A stretch of DNA of 64,000 nucleotides from Arthrobacter sp. FW305-BF8 (GCF_021789315.1 NZ_CP084561.1:3906001-3970000), one strand, 5' to 3'; shown: positions 8,441-16,935, counted from the first letter of the stretch. The notes: generated by a model not told the origin, from the sequence alone. Numbers and translations are program-made.

Positions 8441-9507
8441 GCCACGCTGTACTGTCATCCCAGCGCCCCTCCGTTGACACCGAAGCTCCAGCCCTCGAGG
8501 TCCGCGGACTAGGAAAGTCTTTCCCTATAGGTGGTTTGTTCGCCCGGGACTCCGTCCGGGCCCTGCACGGCGTGGACCTGACCATTGGACGCGGCGAAAT
8601 CGTGGCCCTCGTGGGAGAGTCTGGGTCGGGTAAGAGCACTCTGGCCCGCTGCGTAGCCCGGCTGGAAAAGCCGAGCTCCGGCGAGATCCTGATCGACGGC
8701 GTCGACGTCCTCAAGCGCGACCGCTTCCAAGCATCGCGAGCCTTCCGCTCCCAACTGCAGATGGTCTTCCAAGATCCTTTCGGCTCGCTGAATCCTGCCC
8801 ACAGAGTGGAGCACTTCCTGCGGAGGTCGCTAGCGATCCACCGGAAGGGCGGCAGCTCCGAGACAGAGACGCAGCAGCGACTCGAGGAGCTCATGACCAC
8901 CGTGGGCCTGCAGGCCGACATGCTGAACTCCTACCCGCACGAGCTCTCCGGCGGGCAGCGCCAGCGAGTCGCGATTGCCCGGGCCCTTGCCGTGGAACCA
9001 CGGGTCATCCTCGCCGACGAACCCACCTCCATGCTCGATGTTTCGGTCCGGATCGGCGTGCTGAACCTGATGCGCAAACTCCGCGATGAGCAGGGAATCT
9101 CCATGCTCTACATCACACACGACCTCGCCTCGGCCCGATACCTGGCGGACCGGACGGCGGTCATGTTCGCGGGAGAGCTCGTTGAAGAGGGCGAGTCCTT
9201 GGATCTCCTGGCCAACCCGGCCCACCCGTACACGCAGCTGCTGGTCTCGGCCGTCCCGGATCCGGCCCGGGCGGGCTCCTACGATCCCGTCCGCCGGGCC
9301 GAGCTGCGCCAGGCTGTGATGGCTTCGACCAGCTGCGCTTTCGACTGCGACCCAAACCAGACCTGTTCGGCCGCGGAACCCGTTCGCCACCGCGTGGGCG
9401 ACCCCGAAAACTTCCACTGGGTGCGCTGCCACCTCTACCGCCCACAGGCTGGAGCCGGCGGCCACGCGCTGGCAACTGAACCTACGGACAGCAAGGCCTC
9501 CGCATGA
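8437..9507 (+). CDS. ABC transporter ATP-binding protein, DppF type
   Basis: The 356-residue ATPase has Walker A GESGSGKST, signature LSGGQRQR and Walker B VILADEPTSMLD. After the H-loop (YITHDLAS) it carries the oligopeptide/dipeptide C-terminal extension with Cys residues in CAFDCDPNQTC and a later Cys, a cluster linked in this family to an iron-sulfur site. It forms an ATGA overlap with the upstream ATPase and with the downstream GH32 gene, so import and hydrolysis are translationally linked. Confidence 0.93.
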   Translation: MSHAVLSSQRPSVDTEAPALEVRGLGKSFPIGGLFARDSVRALHGVDLTIGRGEIVALVGESGSGKSTLARCVARLEKPSSGEILIDGVDVLKRDRFQASRAFRSQLQMVFQDPFGSLNPAHRVEHFLRRSLAIHRKGGSSETETQQRLEELMTTVGLQADMLNSYPHELSGGQRQRVAIARALAVEPRVILADEPTSMLDVSVRIGVLNLMRKLRDEQGISMLYITHDLASARYLADRTAVMFAGELVEEGESLDLLANPAHPYTQLLVSAVPDPARAGSYDPVRRAELRQAVMASTSCAFDCDPNQTCSAAEPVRHRVGDPENFHWVRCHLYRPQAGAGGHALATEPTDSKASA

Positions 9508-11063
9508 CTGAATCGACGCACCCGCTCGGCACCGTTCCCCAGGACGAACTGATTGCCCGCGCCGATGCGGACCCCCTTCGGCCGCGCTTCCATTTCGTCT
9601 CCCCGGCCGGTTGGCTGAACGACCCCAACGGCGTGAGCCAATGGAACGGCACGTACCACCTCTTCTACCAGTACAACCCCGAAGGCGCCTTCCACCACCG
9701 CATTCAGTGGGGCCACGCGACCAGCACCGACCTCGTCCAATGGAGGGACCAGCCGGTGGCGCTGGAACCTTCCGCAGGTCCGGACGCCGACGGCTGCTGG
9801 TCGGGGGTGTTGGTGAACGACGGCGGCACGCCCACCTTGGTGTACTCGGGACGGCTAGGCGAGCAGGAGTTGCCCTGCGTTGCCGTGGGATCCGCAGACC
9901 TGCTGAGCTGGAGCAAATTTGCTCAGAACCCGGTTATCGCAGCCCCGCCGGCCGGGGTGGACGTCACGGCGTATCGCGATCACTGCGTGTGGCGCGAGGG
10001 TTCCATCTGGCGGCAGTTGGTAGGTTCGGGCATTCGTGGGCGCGGCGGCACGGCGTTCCTGTACGAGTCGGAGGATCTGCGCGCCTGGGAATACGTCGGG
10101 CCCCTGTTCATCGGCGACGCCTCGCAGGGCGATCCCGCCGATTCCGATTGGACCGGGACCATGTGGGAATGCGTGGACCTGTTCCGGGCAGGCGAAGGCT
10201 CGCTGGGTTCGGTTCCTACTTCTGGTGACACGCCCGACGTGCTGGTCTTTTCCGCATGGGACAACGGCGACACCCGCCACCCGCTGTACTGGACCGGCCG
10301 CTACGCGGAAAACTCCTTCGAGCCCACCGGGCTGCATCGGCTCGACTACGGTGGACGGTTCTTCTATGCGCCGCAGTCATTCCAGGATGAGTCCGGCCGA
10401 CGCGTCATGTTTGGTTGGCTTCAGGAGGGCCGCAGCGACGCCGCGATGATCGAGGCCGGGTGGTCGGGCGTCATGAGTTTGCCGCGCGTCACAACCGTGG
10501 CCGACGACGGATCCCTGCTGTTCGCGCCCGTGCCTGAAATCGAGAAGCTGCGCCGGGACCATGTGGGCCTGCCCGGACAGGAGCTGGTGGGTACCGGGGC
10601 ACCTGTGGCTACCGGGGTGTCCGGCAGCCAGCTGGACCTCGAACTGGATGTGCAGCTCGAGCCTGGTGCTGTGCTGCGACTGGGCTTGCTGGGATCGGCC
10701 GACGGTGGCGTCTTCGGCAAAGCCAAGGAGGAAACAGTGATCGAGCTGTGCCGGACCACTGAAGGCGACGGCCAAGGCACACTCCGCCTCGACCGGACTC
10801 AGAGCAGCCTTGATCCAACCGTTGATGTCGACGACAAGTCCGGACCGCTCCCGATGCCCGACGGCCGGGTGCACCTGCGCGTCCTCGTGGACCGGTCCGC
10901 CGTCGAAATTTTTGCCAACGGTAAGCCGCTCACCGCCCGCGTTTACCCGACCCTGGCCGGTGAGCAAGTGAGCCTGACCGCCGAGGGTACCGTGAGGCTG
11001 CTCTCCTTCGATGCCTGGACCATGGCTGAGATCTTTGGAGGAGTTCGGAACCTCTTCCCCTGA
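9504..11063 (+). CDS. Glycoside hydrolase family 32 beta-fructosidase (variant motifs)
   Basis: The 519-residue enzyme has the GH32 nucleophile motif WLNDPNG (Asp40) and the acid/base motif WECVDLF (Glu222). The transition-state-binding motif usually reading RDP is RDH here (158-160), and the usual ECP is ECV. The five-bladed catalytic domain is followed by a C-terminal beta-sandwich with VDRSAVEIFANGKPLTARVYP. There is no signal peptide, so it acts in the cytoplasm on imported fructose-containing oligosaccharides. It overlaps the ATPase gene by ATGA. Both key acidic residues are present, so it should be active; the exact substrate is unknown. Confidence 0.93.
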   Translation: MTESTHPLGTVPQDELIARADADPLRPRFHFVSPAGWLNDPNGVSQWNGTYHLFYQYNPEGAFHHRIQWGHATSTDLVQWRDQPVALEPSAGPDADGCWSGVLVNDGGTPTLVYSGRLGEQELPCVAVGSADLLSWSKFAQNPVIAAPPAGVDVTAYRDHCVWREGSIWRQLVGSGIRGRGGTAFLYESEDLRAWEYVGPLFIGDASQGDPADSDWTGTMWECVDLFRAGEGSLGSVPTSGDTPDVLVFSAWDNGDTRHPLYWTGRYAENSFEPTGLHRLDYGGRFFYAPQSFQDESGRRVMFGWLQEGRSDAAMIEAGWSGVMSLPRVTTVADDGSLLFAPVPEIEKLRRDHVGLPGQELVGTGAPVATGVSGSQLDLELDVQLEPGAVLRLGLLGSADGGVFGKAKEETVIELCRTTEGDGQGTLRLDRTQSSLDPTVDVDDKSGPLPMPDGRVHLRVLVDRSAVEIFANGKPLTARVYPTLAGEQVSLTAEGTVRLLSFDAWTMAEIFGGVRNLFP

Positions 11064-11131
11064 CTCAGGATCCGAACTCTCCCGCCTTTGGAGTCATTTC
11101 CCCATCGCGCAACTGCTAACAAAAGCATCCG

Positions 11132-11171
11132 TCCAGCCGCCGAACAGCGCGCGCGCCGGTCGCCGGCTGGA
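11132..11171 (+). repeat. Stem-loop in the leader of the second GH32 gene
   Basis: Arms TCCAGCCGCCGA and TCGCCGGCTGGA pair at 11 of 12 positions around a 16-nt GC-rich loop. The hairpin lies within the 160-nt gap between the two GH32 genes, upstream of the start region. It could be an attenuator or a processing site; no T-run follows. Confidence 0.5.
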
Positions 11172-11203
11172 TGGCCGCCCCCACCCTTCCCCAGGAAGAC
11201 GAA

Positions 11204-11227
11204 ATGAAACGAGACTTTGATTCATGA
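11204..11227 (+). CDS. Seven-codon mini-ORF overlapping the second GH32 start
   Basis: AGGAAG, five nt upstream, initiates MKRDFDS, whose TGA stop shares bases with the ATG at 11224 (ATGA). The GH32 start itself has no obvious Shine-Dalgarno. The simplest reading is a translational-coupling leader that delivers ribosomes to the GH32 start. It is too short to score for coding bias. Confidence 0.45.
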   Translation: MKRDFDS

Positions 11228-12717
11228 CCGCGGTAACGGCGCCCACACGTGAGGCTTTCCGGCCGGCGATGCACTACGCCAGCAAGGACACCTGGCTCAA
11301 TGACCCCAACGGTCTGATCTTCCACGAAGGCGCCTACCACCTCTACTGCCAGAACAACCCCTTTGGGAATGTTTGGGGAAACATGTCCTGGGGGCACGCC
11401 ACCTCCACGAACCTCATCACGTGGACAGAACAACCCGTCGCTATTGCCTGCGACGAATACGAGGACATCTTCTCCGGCAGCGTCGTTTACGACCAGCACA
11501 ACACCAGCGGACTCGGCGACGGAACTGCTGCACCCCTGGTCGCAATCTACACAAGTGCCTACAAGGAGAACTCACAGCACGCCGGGATCCAGGCCCAGTC
11601 ACTCGCGTGGAGCACGGACGGCGGCTACACCTGGTCCAGGTACCACGGAAACCCCGTCTTGAGCAGGGACTCGGCCGAGTTCCGGGACCCGAAGGTGTTC
11701 CGCTACAACGGCCCGGCCGGAACCTATTGGGTAATGGTCGCTGTCGAGGCAACGGATTTCACGGTCGTGATGTACCGTTCCGATGACCTGAAGAGCTGGG
11801 ACTACCTCAGCAGTTTTGGGCCGGCCAACGCTACCGGCGGAGTCTGGGAATGTCCTGACCTGTTTCCGCTGCCACTTGACGGAAACGAGGACCTGATCAG
11901 ATGGGTGCTGACCGTTAACCTCAATCCCGGCGGGCCGAACGGAGGCTCCGCGGGACAGTACTTCGTGGGAGACTTCGACGGCGTGACGTTCAGGTCCGAA
12001 ACCACGGTCACTGAAGGCGACCAGGATCCGGCGCGCATGGCCGAGTATCTTTGGCTCGACTGGGGCCGGGACTACTACGCGGCTGTGTCCTTCAGCAACG
12101 TGCCGGACGGTCGCCGGCTCATGATGGCCTGGATGAACAACTGGCAGTACGGCAACGAAATTCCAACCTCCCCGTGGCGAAGCCCGATGTCGCTTGTACG
12201 CGAGGTCTCACTCATCACATCTGATGGAAAACCGCGCCTCACCCAGCAGGCAGTGACTGACCCCGCAGCGCTTAGCCGAACAGTTGCCTACACAGAGCTC
12301 GACGTCGACGGCATCCGTTCCCTGGCAGGAGGGGCCGCCGTGCAACTCATCGAGGCAACGTTTGTGCCCGGTTCCGCTGAAGAGTTTGGCCTCGTGATCC
12401 GCAGCAAGGGCAGCGAAGGTACAAGGATCGGCATCCTTCCGGGTGAAGGCAAACTTCTCGTGGACCGAACGGCCTCAGGAAACACGGCGTTCCACGAGGC
12501 CTTTGCATCGATTGATACCGCGCCCCTCGGTCCCGTGGATGGAGCGTACTCCTTACGCATCTTCGTTGATCAGTGCTCTGTGGAGATCTTCGCCCAGAAC
12601 GGAGAAGTCACCCTCACCGAACTGATCTTCCCGGACCCCTCCAGCACGGGGGTGTCGCTGTACACCACCAAAGGAACAGCAAAGGTCGCTTCGCTCAGGC
12701 TCACCACCCTCGCCTGA
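11224..12717 (+). CDS. Glycoside hydrolase family 32 beta-fructosidase/levanase-type
   Basis: The 497-residue enzyme has canonical GH32 motifs: TWLNDPNG (nucleophile Asp27), FRDPKVF (154-156) and WECPDLF (acid/base Glu209). A C-terminal beta-sandwich contains VDQCSVEIFAQNGEV. There is no signal peptide, so it is intracellular. The paralogous GH32 upstream differs in two motifs, which suggests the pair split labour, for example between linkage types or chain lengths. It is the last gene of the locus and is followed by a strong hairpin. Exo- versus endo-action cannot be told from sequence alone. Confidence 0.93.
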   Translation: MTAVTAPTREAFRPAMHYASKDTWLNDPNGLIFHEGAYHLYCQNNPFGNVWGNMSWGHATSTNLITWTEQPVAIACDEYEDIFSGSVVYDQHNTSGLGDGTAAPLVAIYTSAYKENSQHAGIQAQSLAWSTDGGYTWSRYHGNPVLSRDSAEFRDPKVFRYNGPAGTYWVMVAVEATDFTVVMYRSDDLKSWDYLSSFGPANATGGVWECPDLFPLPLDGNEDLIRWVLTVNLNPGGPNGGSAGQYFVGDFDGVTFRSETTVTEGDQDPARMAEYLWLDWGRDYYAAVSFSNVPDGRRLMMAWMNNWQYGNEIPTSPWRSPMSLVREVSLITSDGKPRLTQQAVTDPAALSRTVAYTELDVDGIRSLAGGAAVQLIEATFVPGSAEEFGLVIRSKGSEGTRIGILPGEGKLLVDRTASGNTAFHEAFASIDTAPLGPVDGAYSLRIFVDQCSVEIFAQNGEVTLTELIFPDPSSTGVSLYTTKGTAKVASLRLTTLA

Positions 12718-12795
12718 CCATGGCTACCCAACCGCCGGATGGTTTCAGCCCGACCCAGTCAACGCGACGGGTGGACGACGGCGGCCCAGCTTGCC

Positions 12796-12833
12796 CGCCA
12801 GGGGACTCGCCTGAAATAGAGAGTCCCCTGGCG
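12796..12833 (+). terminator. Stem-loop after the fructan operon
   Basis: A perfect 13-bp stem, CGCCAGGGGACTC with GAGTCCCCTGGCG, encloses a 12-nt loop 78 nt after the last GH32 stop. It lacks a T-tract, as many actinobacterial terminators do. It marks the likely 3' end of the operon. Confidence 0.65.
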
Positions 12834-12949
12834 CGCGCGACGTGAAGGACGTGCCCACACACCGATAGCTGCTGTTCCAGACAGATGTCGCAGTATAGAA
12901 ATGCGACGTGCGCGACAGCTCTTTTGAGCCCAACAGAACCGGCGCTTCT

Positions 12950-13145
12950 CACCACTTCGAAGAAAGGGCTGGCGGCGCTGGCGGCGGCGCGTCCGGCGTC
13001 GTTGGCCGCCGGCTGGGAGCAGCCGTTGAGCCTCTCCCGGGCCACCAGCGACCGGGAGCAGGCCAAGCATGGTTCGAAAAGATGACAGCTGCCGGCGTCG
13101 AGGGACTGGTGGTCAAGGGTGCCGCCCAGACTTACCAGGGCGGGC
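12950..13145 (+). pseudogene. ATP-dependent DNA ligase, internal fragment left of the island
   Basis: The frame ending at 13083 reads ARPASLAAGWEQPLSLSRAT and on to SDREQAKH. After a one-base loss near 13072 the next frame reads WFEKMTAAGVEGLVVKGAAQ then TYQGG. These match the segment of monofunctional ATP-dependent ligases that includes nucleotidyltransferase motif IV (EGLVVK). The N-terminal adenylation lysine region is absent upstream. The remainder of the gene (KVKHR onward) is found at 21.59 kb in the same orientation, so an island splits the gene. Confidence 0.72.
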
Positions 13146-14127
13146 ACGGGCAGAAGATCAACATCAGTGCAGAGGAGGGCCAGGCGTTCTGGACTTGGGC
13201 GGCCGTCGAGGTGCTCCGTCTCACCGGGATTCGGCACGAGGAACTGCTTGAGCTCAGCCACCTCTCCATCCGGCAGTACCGGCAGCCGAACGCCGAGGTC
13301 GTTGGTCTTCTCGTAGTTGCCCCGTCCAAGTCCGACCGGGAGAGGGTGATCCCGATGTCCCCGGAGTTGCTGCACGTCATCGCTGAGCCGGTCCGGCGAC
13401 ATACGGCCAATCTCGGGAGCATCCCGCTGGTTCGGCGGTGGGACACGCACGAGCGGGAGCACAGCGATCCACTTCCCCACCTTTTCCAATACACGACCGG
13501 TCCCCTGCGCGGAGTGTTCAGCACGTCCCGGGTCGCCAAACTCCTTCACGTGGCCTGCGCGGCCGCCGCGAAAGACCGTCCCGAATTTGAAGGGCTCAGC
13601 TTCACTCCGCACGACTTCCGTCGGATTTTCGCAACTGATCTGGTCAACAACGGCCTACCCATCCATATCGGGGCGGCACTGCTGGGACATGCCTACCTGC
13701 AGACCACCAGGGGCTATGTCGCGGTGTTCGATGAGGACGTTGTCCGTCATTACCAGATGCATATGGCCAGCAGGAGGGCGCTACGGCCTGAGCATGAATA
13801 CTCGCCGGTGACCGACGCCGAATGGGATGATTCGAAGAACACTTCGATAAACGCAAAGTCGAACTCGGCGCCTGCGGTCGGCCTTACGGCACACCCTGCG
13901 CCCACGAGCACGCCTGCGTCCGTTGCCCCATGCCGCACGTGGACCCGCGAATGATCCTCCGGCTGGACGAACTCGAGGCCGACCTGATCGCCCGGCGGGA
14001 GCGAGCCGAGAAGGAGGGATGGAAGGGCGAAGTGGATGGACTGGAACTCACTCTGGGGCATCTTCGGGATAAACGCGGCCGAGCACTGAGGCTACAAAGA
14101 AGTGTTGGAATGCACAGCGACCACTGA
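13146..14127 (+). pseudogene. Large-type tyrosine site-specific recombinase, truncated and frameshifted
   Basis: The protein sequence from SAEEGQAFWTWAAVEVLRLT onward is the catalytic half of a tyrosine recombinase. It shows the first catalytic Arg in TGIRHEEL, the HxxR box in FTPHDFRRIFATDL, LLGHAYLQTTRGY supplying the GH and the nucleophilic Tyr. A one-base loss near 13829 shifts the frame. The true continuation reads EEHFDKRKVELGACGRPYGT then PCAHEHACVRC, a Cys/His-rich tail, and on to about 14127. The N-terminal DNA-binding half is missing and the gene begins abruptly in ligase sequence, so it is inactive. It probably brought in the island. Confidence 0.78.
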
Positions 14128-14426
14128 CATGTGTGCCGGTCAGGCGACAAAACGATGGGGTCGATATGCGTCCCCAAAGCCTGTGGCTCAGCGGACGCTT
14201 GAATGCCCGATAGGGGATCTTCTACCGGTATACGGTGATTCGAAACAGGATGCCTGCGCTTTCAGCTCCCGTCGGCGTCCTTGGCCTCGTGTCGGTACTC
14301 CCCCAGAAGTTTCCTCAGCGCTTTTATGGCCAAGACTAATCCTGCACCCCGGCCACCCTTGGTTCATGGCAGACTTTGCGCCCGGGCCCTGGTTCTGTAG
14401 CTCCTCGATGCGCCTGCTAGTCAGTC
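14128..14426. other. Non-coding stretch inside the island
   Basis: About 300 nt between the recombinase remnant and a minus-strand gene. I see no convincing frame, promoter or hairpin; composition is slightly less GC-rich than the flanking chromosome. Confidence 0.5.
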
Positions 14427-14648
14427 TCACCGCATAAATGCATTCATGATCACCAAGGCCAGCCCACCCACGCTGAGCACGCCGCAGAAGAACAGCCCCA
14501 GCATCTCCAGCCCGCGGACCTGTTCGGCGCGAAGCGGTCCGTTGAGCATGAGCATGCGCTGCAAAATCACTGCCTGATACATGGCGATCGGCTTGCGGAC
14601 GAAGAACCACACCGCGGCGATTAACAAGAACACCAGCCCTAACGGCAT
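14427..14648 (-). CDS. Small membrane protein of unknown function
   Basis: The 73-residue protein has two hydrophobic segments, LGLVFLLIAAVWFFV near the N-terminus and MLGLFFCGVLSVGGLALVIM at the C-terminus. The hydrophilic linker between them contains AMYQAVILQRMLML. AAAGGAAC lies just upstream of the ATG. It is the last of a run of minus-strand small membrane genes in the island. I do not recognise a family. Confidence 0.6.
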   Translation of the reverse strand: MPLGLVFLLIAAVWFFVRKPIAMYQAVILQRMLMLNGPLRAEQVRGLEMLGLFFCGVLSVGGLALVIMNAFMR

Positions 14649-14692
14649 ACCGTTCCTTTAGCAGTCGTCCAAGACCGTCAGGCCAAAATGTG

Positions 14693-15079
14693 TCATCGGG
14701 GCAAATTCATCAATAGGACGATGCCGATGGCGATGCCCAGCACAGCAACCCCAGCCCCCACGATCCGGTAGACCCCGGTATCAGGCGCCCGCCCGTTCAG
14801 ATACAGGGAGGCGTTGTTTTGGGCGGTCTGCCCCAGCCAGCGTGCTGAGCCGCGAACGTCGGTCAAAACGCAGATCCCCAGCAGCACTGCGGCCCCGGCA
14901 GCCACCCCGCCGGCGGAGATAAAGTATCCGCGGCCCATTTGGCCGAGCAAAACCATGGCCACCACAGCGAGAAAGAGCAGCCCGCCACAAAGGGCCAACG
15001 GCCACGGCAGCTTCGGCTTCGGCTTCGGCTTCGGCTTCGGCTTCGGCTCCAAAGGGTCCCCCAATTCGCGTTCCTTCAA
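14693..15079 (-). CDS. Membrane protein with N-terminal Pro-Lys repeat
   Basis: The 128-residue frame begins with an acidic/basic start, then a run of PK dipeptides (about residues 12-23). Three to four hydrophobic segments follow, including LALCGGLLFLAVVAMVLLG and VGAGVAVLGIAIGIVLLMNL. The PK run is encoded by a hexanucleotide microsatellite. The TTG at 15079 lies directly against an AGGAG box, so the true start is uncertain. Function unknown. Confidence 0.55.
   Translation of the reverse strand: MKERELGDPLEPKPKPKPKPKPKLPWPLALCGGLLFLAVVAMVLLGQMGRGYFISAGGVAAGAAVLLGICVLTDVRGSARWLGQTAQNNASLYLNGRAPDTGVYRIVGAGVAVLGIAIGIVLLMNLPR
15011..15046. repeat. Hexanucleotide microsatellite (CTTCGG)6
   Basis: Six perfect tandem copies of CTTCGG on the plus strand encode the Pro-Lys run of the minus-strand membrane protein. 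Slippage would change the number of PK units without shifting frame. Confidence 0.95.
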
Positions 15080-15127
15080 CTCCTGCTGCCTTGAGCATAG
15101 AAGGTAACGGCCAACGGGTCCGGGTGT

Positions 15128-15280
15128 TCAGGTCCGCGCAGTGAAATATCCAGTGAACTCCTCGACGAACAAGCCGTCACCGAGAAGTTCCCGCTCCTGC
15201 AGCAGGTCGTAGACAACATTCCAGGCGAGGTCCATCAGCTCATGAATGACCCTCAACCGTCGGAGCCGCCAGGACTTCAT
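15128..15280 (-). CDS. 50-residue protein translationally coupled to the upstream membrane gene
   Basis: A complete frame begins MKSWRLRRLRVIHELMDLAW, continues through VVYDLLQERELLGDGLF and ends FTGYFTART. Its ATG overlaps the TGA of the upstream 179-residue membrane protein in an ATGA junction. The N-terminus is strongly basic and the remainder amphipathic and acidic. The overlap and the protein-like composition support a real gene; I do not recognise it. Confidence 0.5.
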   Translation of the reverse strand: MKSWRLRRLRVIHELMDLAWNVVYDLLQERELLGDGLFVEEFTGYFTART

Positions 15281-15816
15281 GGTTCCGACAAGACGGCATC
15301 CTGGATCTTTTGCAACGTGGCCGGCACGGCGGCGACGTCGAGGACCCCTTGGTCCGATTCAAGGGTGACCATATGGAATCCGGCTGGCACGCCCTGCTTG
15401 ATGTCGTCCCGGTCCACGATCCGAGGCGACGACATGGCGCTTAGCCCGGTAAGTGCCTTGCTGCGGCCGGTAGGCACCAGGTCCTCGTACACTGAGGGCT
15501 GGAAGTCGATCCTTCCGGGGCCAGCGCCGGCGATGCCCATTTGCCAGATGGTGCTCAAGGATCTTGGCCGGGCGTTCGGGTACCGCAAAAACACTAGCGA
15601 TTTGCCCTGTTCGTCGAGTCTGGCGTCGGTCTTCCGAAACCGCTTCTGGGCGAAGTACGTCATCGCACCAAGCGCCAGCCCATAAAAGACGCCGTTGGCG
15701 GCGGCCATGCCGATCGTGCCTCCGACGATGAGGCTCACGCCCGACCACAGGATGCCCCCTGCAACGCCAACCAGGACGGCGTTCAAGACGGGATGTTCGG
15801 CGGCCCACTCCCTCAT
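15277..15816 (-). CDS. Two-helix membrane protein with soluble C-terminal domain, unknown
   Basis: The 179-residue protein has two hydrophobic segments (LNAVLVGVAGGILWSGVSLIVGG and MAAANGVFYGLALGAMTYFA, about residues 10-55). A cytosolic domain of about 120 residues follows. AGGA lies seven nt before the ATG at 15816; an upstream GTG at 15822 is the alternative. Its stop overlaps the next small gene. No family is recognised. It sits in the island with other unknown membrane proteins. Confidence 0.65.
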   Translation of the reverse strand: MREWAAEHPVLNAVLVGVAGGILWSGVSLIVGGTIGMAAANGVFYGLALGAMTYFAQKRFRKTDARLDEQGKSLVFLRYPNARPRSLSTIWQMGIAGAGPGRIDFQPSVYEDLVPTGRSKALTGLSAMSSPRIVDRDDIKQGVPAGFHMVTLESDQGVLDVAAVPATLQKIQDAVLSEP

Positions 15817-16002
15817 GAGCACATCCTAGGTGTCCAACTATCTGTTGGCGATCGCGCTCAGCGTGACCACCTAACTTTTGCTCAACACATCGTTGGCTAT
15901 GACGGCCTGATTCAGGGCCACTCTTGCTGCTGCCGATGGCCTTGTCACCTTCGCGTGCCCTTGTAGGTTGGCTGTGTTGTGGGTGACGTTCCTGGCGCGG
16001 GG

Positions 16003-16197
16003 CTAATCGTCAGCAGGTGGAGTCTTCACAGCTCGGCGGTAGGCCCAGAAGGCGACCCCATAGCAAACAAGACAAAGTGCAATGACAACCCAAGAGATGA
16101 CCACGTTGCGAACGTCACCTTGAAACAACCTCCAAACGGCGTCCACCAGCAGAAATGATGCAAGCCCTCCCAGCAAAAGAGCCCCGCCCTTGCTCAT
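16003..16197 (-). CDS. Small two-helix membrane protein, unknown
   Basis: Starting at MSKGGALLLGG, which has GGAGGCAG immediately upstream, the protein is 64 residues long. It has two membrane helices (ALLLGGLASFLLVDAVW and NVVISWVVIALCLVCYGVAFWAY). The longer reading back to 16296 lacks a ribosome site. Function unknown. Confidence 0.6.
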   Translation of the reverse strand: MSKGGALLLGGLASFLLVDAVWRLFQGDVRNVVISWVVIALCLVCYGVAFWAYRRAVKTPPADD

Positions 16198-16432
16198 CTG
16201 CCTCCTATTCCTACTGCCCATGCCTGAGCCTAACGCTGTAGTCAATCGGAAGGGGTGGACGCTCAGATCCGAAACGCAAAGTCGGGGAAAGCCCATAGAG
16301 AAGAGTCCATCCGAGGCCGAGAAGGACGAGTGAGAGGTGTGCGGTGAAGGATCCTTTATGGTGCGCCAAGCGACGTCGGGACGGGACGCTCTGAAGCCGT
16401 ACGTGCTTTCGCAGGAGTGAAGGCTACTTCCT

Positions 16433-16681
16433 CTATCCCTCGTCTGAGAGCTCCTTCGCGGTTCGCCGCAACCTGATAACTGCTAGCCCAATGACGCTTC
16501 CGGCCGCAGCCAGGAAGAAGAACAACACAAGCAGCGGACCTGACAGCCCGTTAAAAATCGGGCTCCGGCCTGTAAACGATACCGAAGCCAAAAGACCCAC
16601 CATGGAAACGTAGAAGGCCGGCCCAAGTACTTTCTTGCTGCGGTCATAATTCGTCATCGAAGATCTGTGTGAACTAGCCAT
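16433..16681 (-). CDS. Small two-helix membrane protein, unknown
   Basis: The 82-residue protein has a hydrophilic N-terminus and hydrophobic segments LGPAFYVSMVGLLASVSF and GPLLVLFFFLAAAGSVIGLAVI. A basic/acidic tail ends in KELSDEG. An internal Met at residue 9 is an alternative start; neither has a strong ribosome site. The upstream 250 nt are comparatively AT-rich for this window, consistent with island DNA. Confidence 0.5.
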   Translation of the reverse strand: MASSHRSSMTNYDRSKKVLGPAFYVSMVGLLASVSFTGRSPIFNGLSGPLLVLFFFLAAAGSVIGLAVIRLRRTAKELSDEG

Positions 16682-16935
16682 GAATATATTTTATCGTTTT
16701 TAGCGATCCTAAATTTGCAGGTCTGCAAATAGCGGGGAAACCGTATGAAGACTCGACAGGTTGCTTGAGCCCCTCCGCAGGCCTTCTAGTTGCAGGCGGT
16801 GACGTGGGCGCCTCATGCGGCGGCGGAAACGGCTGAAGCCTCCGGCGGGTCCGCTCAAGGATCATTCACGGGAACGATGGACCTGGACCCTAAGCGTCGT
16901 GGTTACCGGCTCTGGATGCATGAAAGACTCACAAC

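Noticed and set aside
15011..15046. Microsatellite considered as a phase-variation switch
   Set aside because: A six-base unit cannot change the reading frame.
16674..16865. 63-codon minus-strand frame between island genes
   Set aside because: Arg/Pro-rich composition, no ribosome site and overlap with the neighbouring start region.
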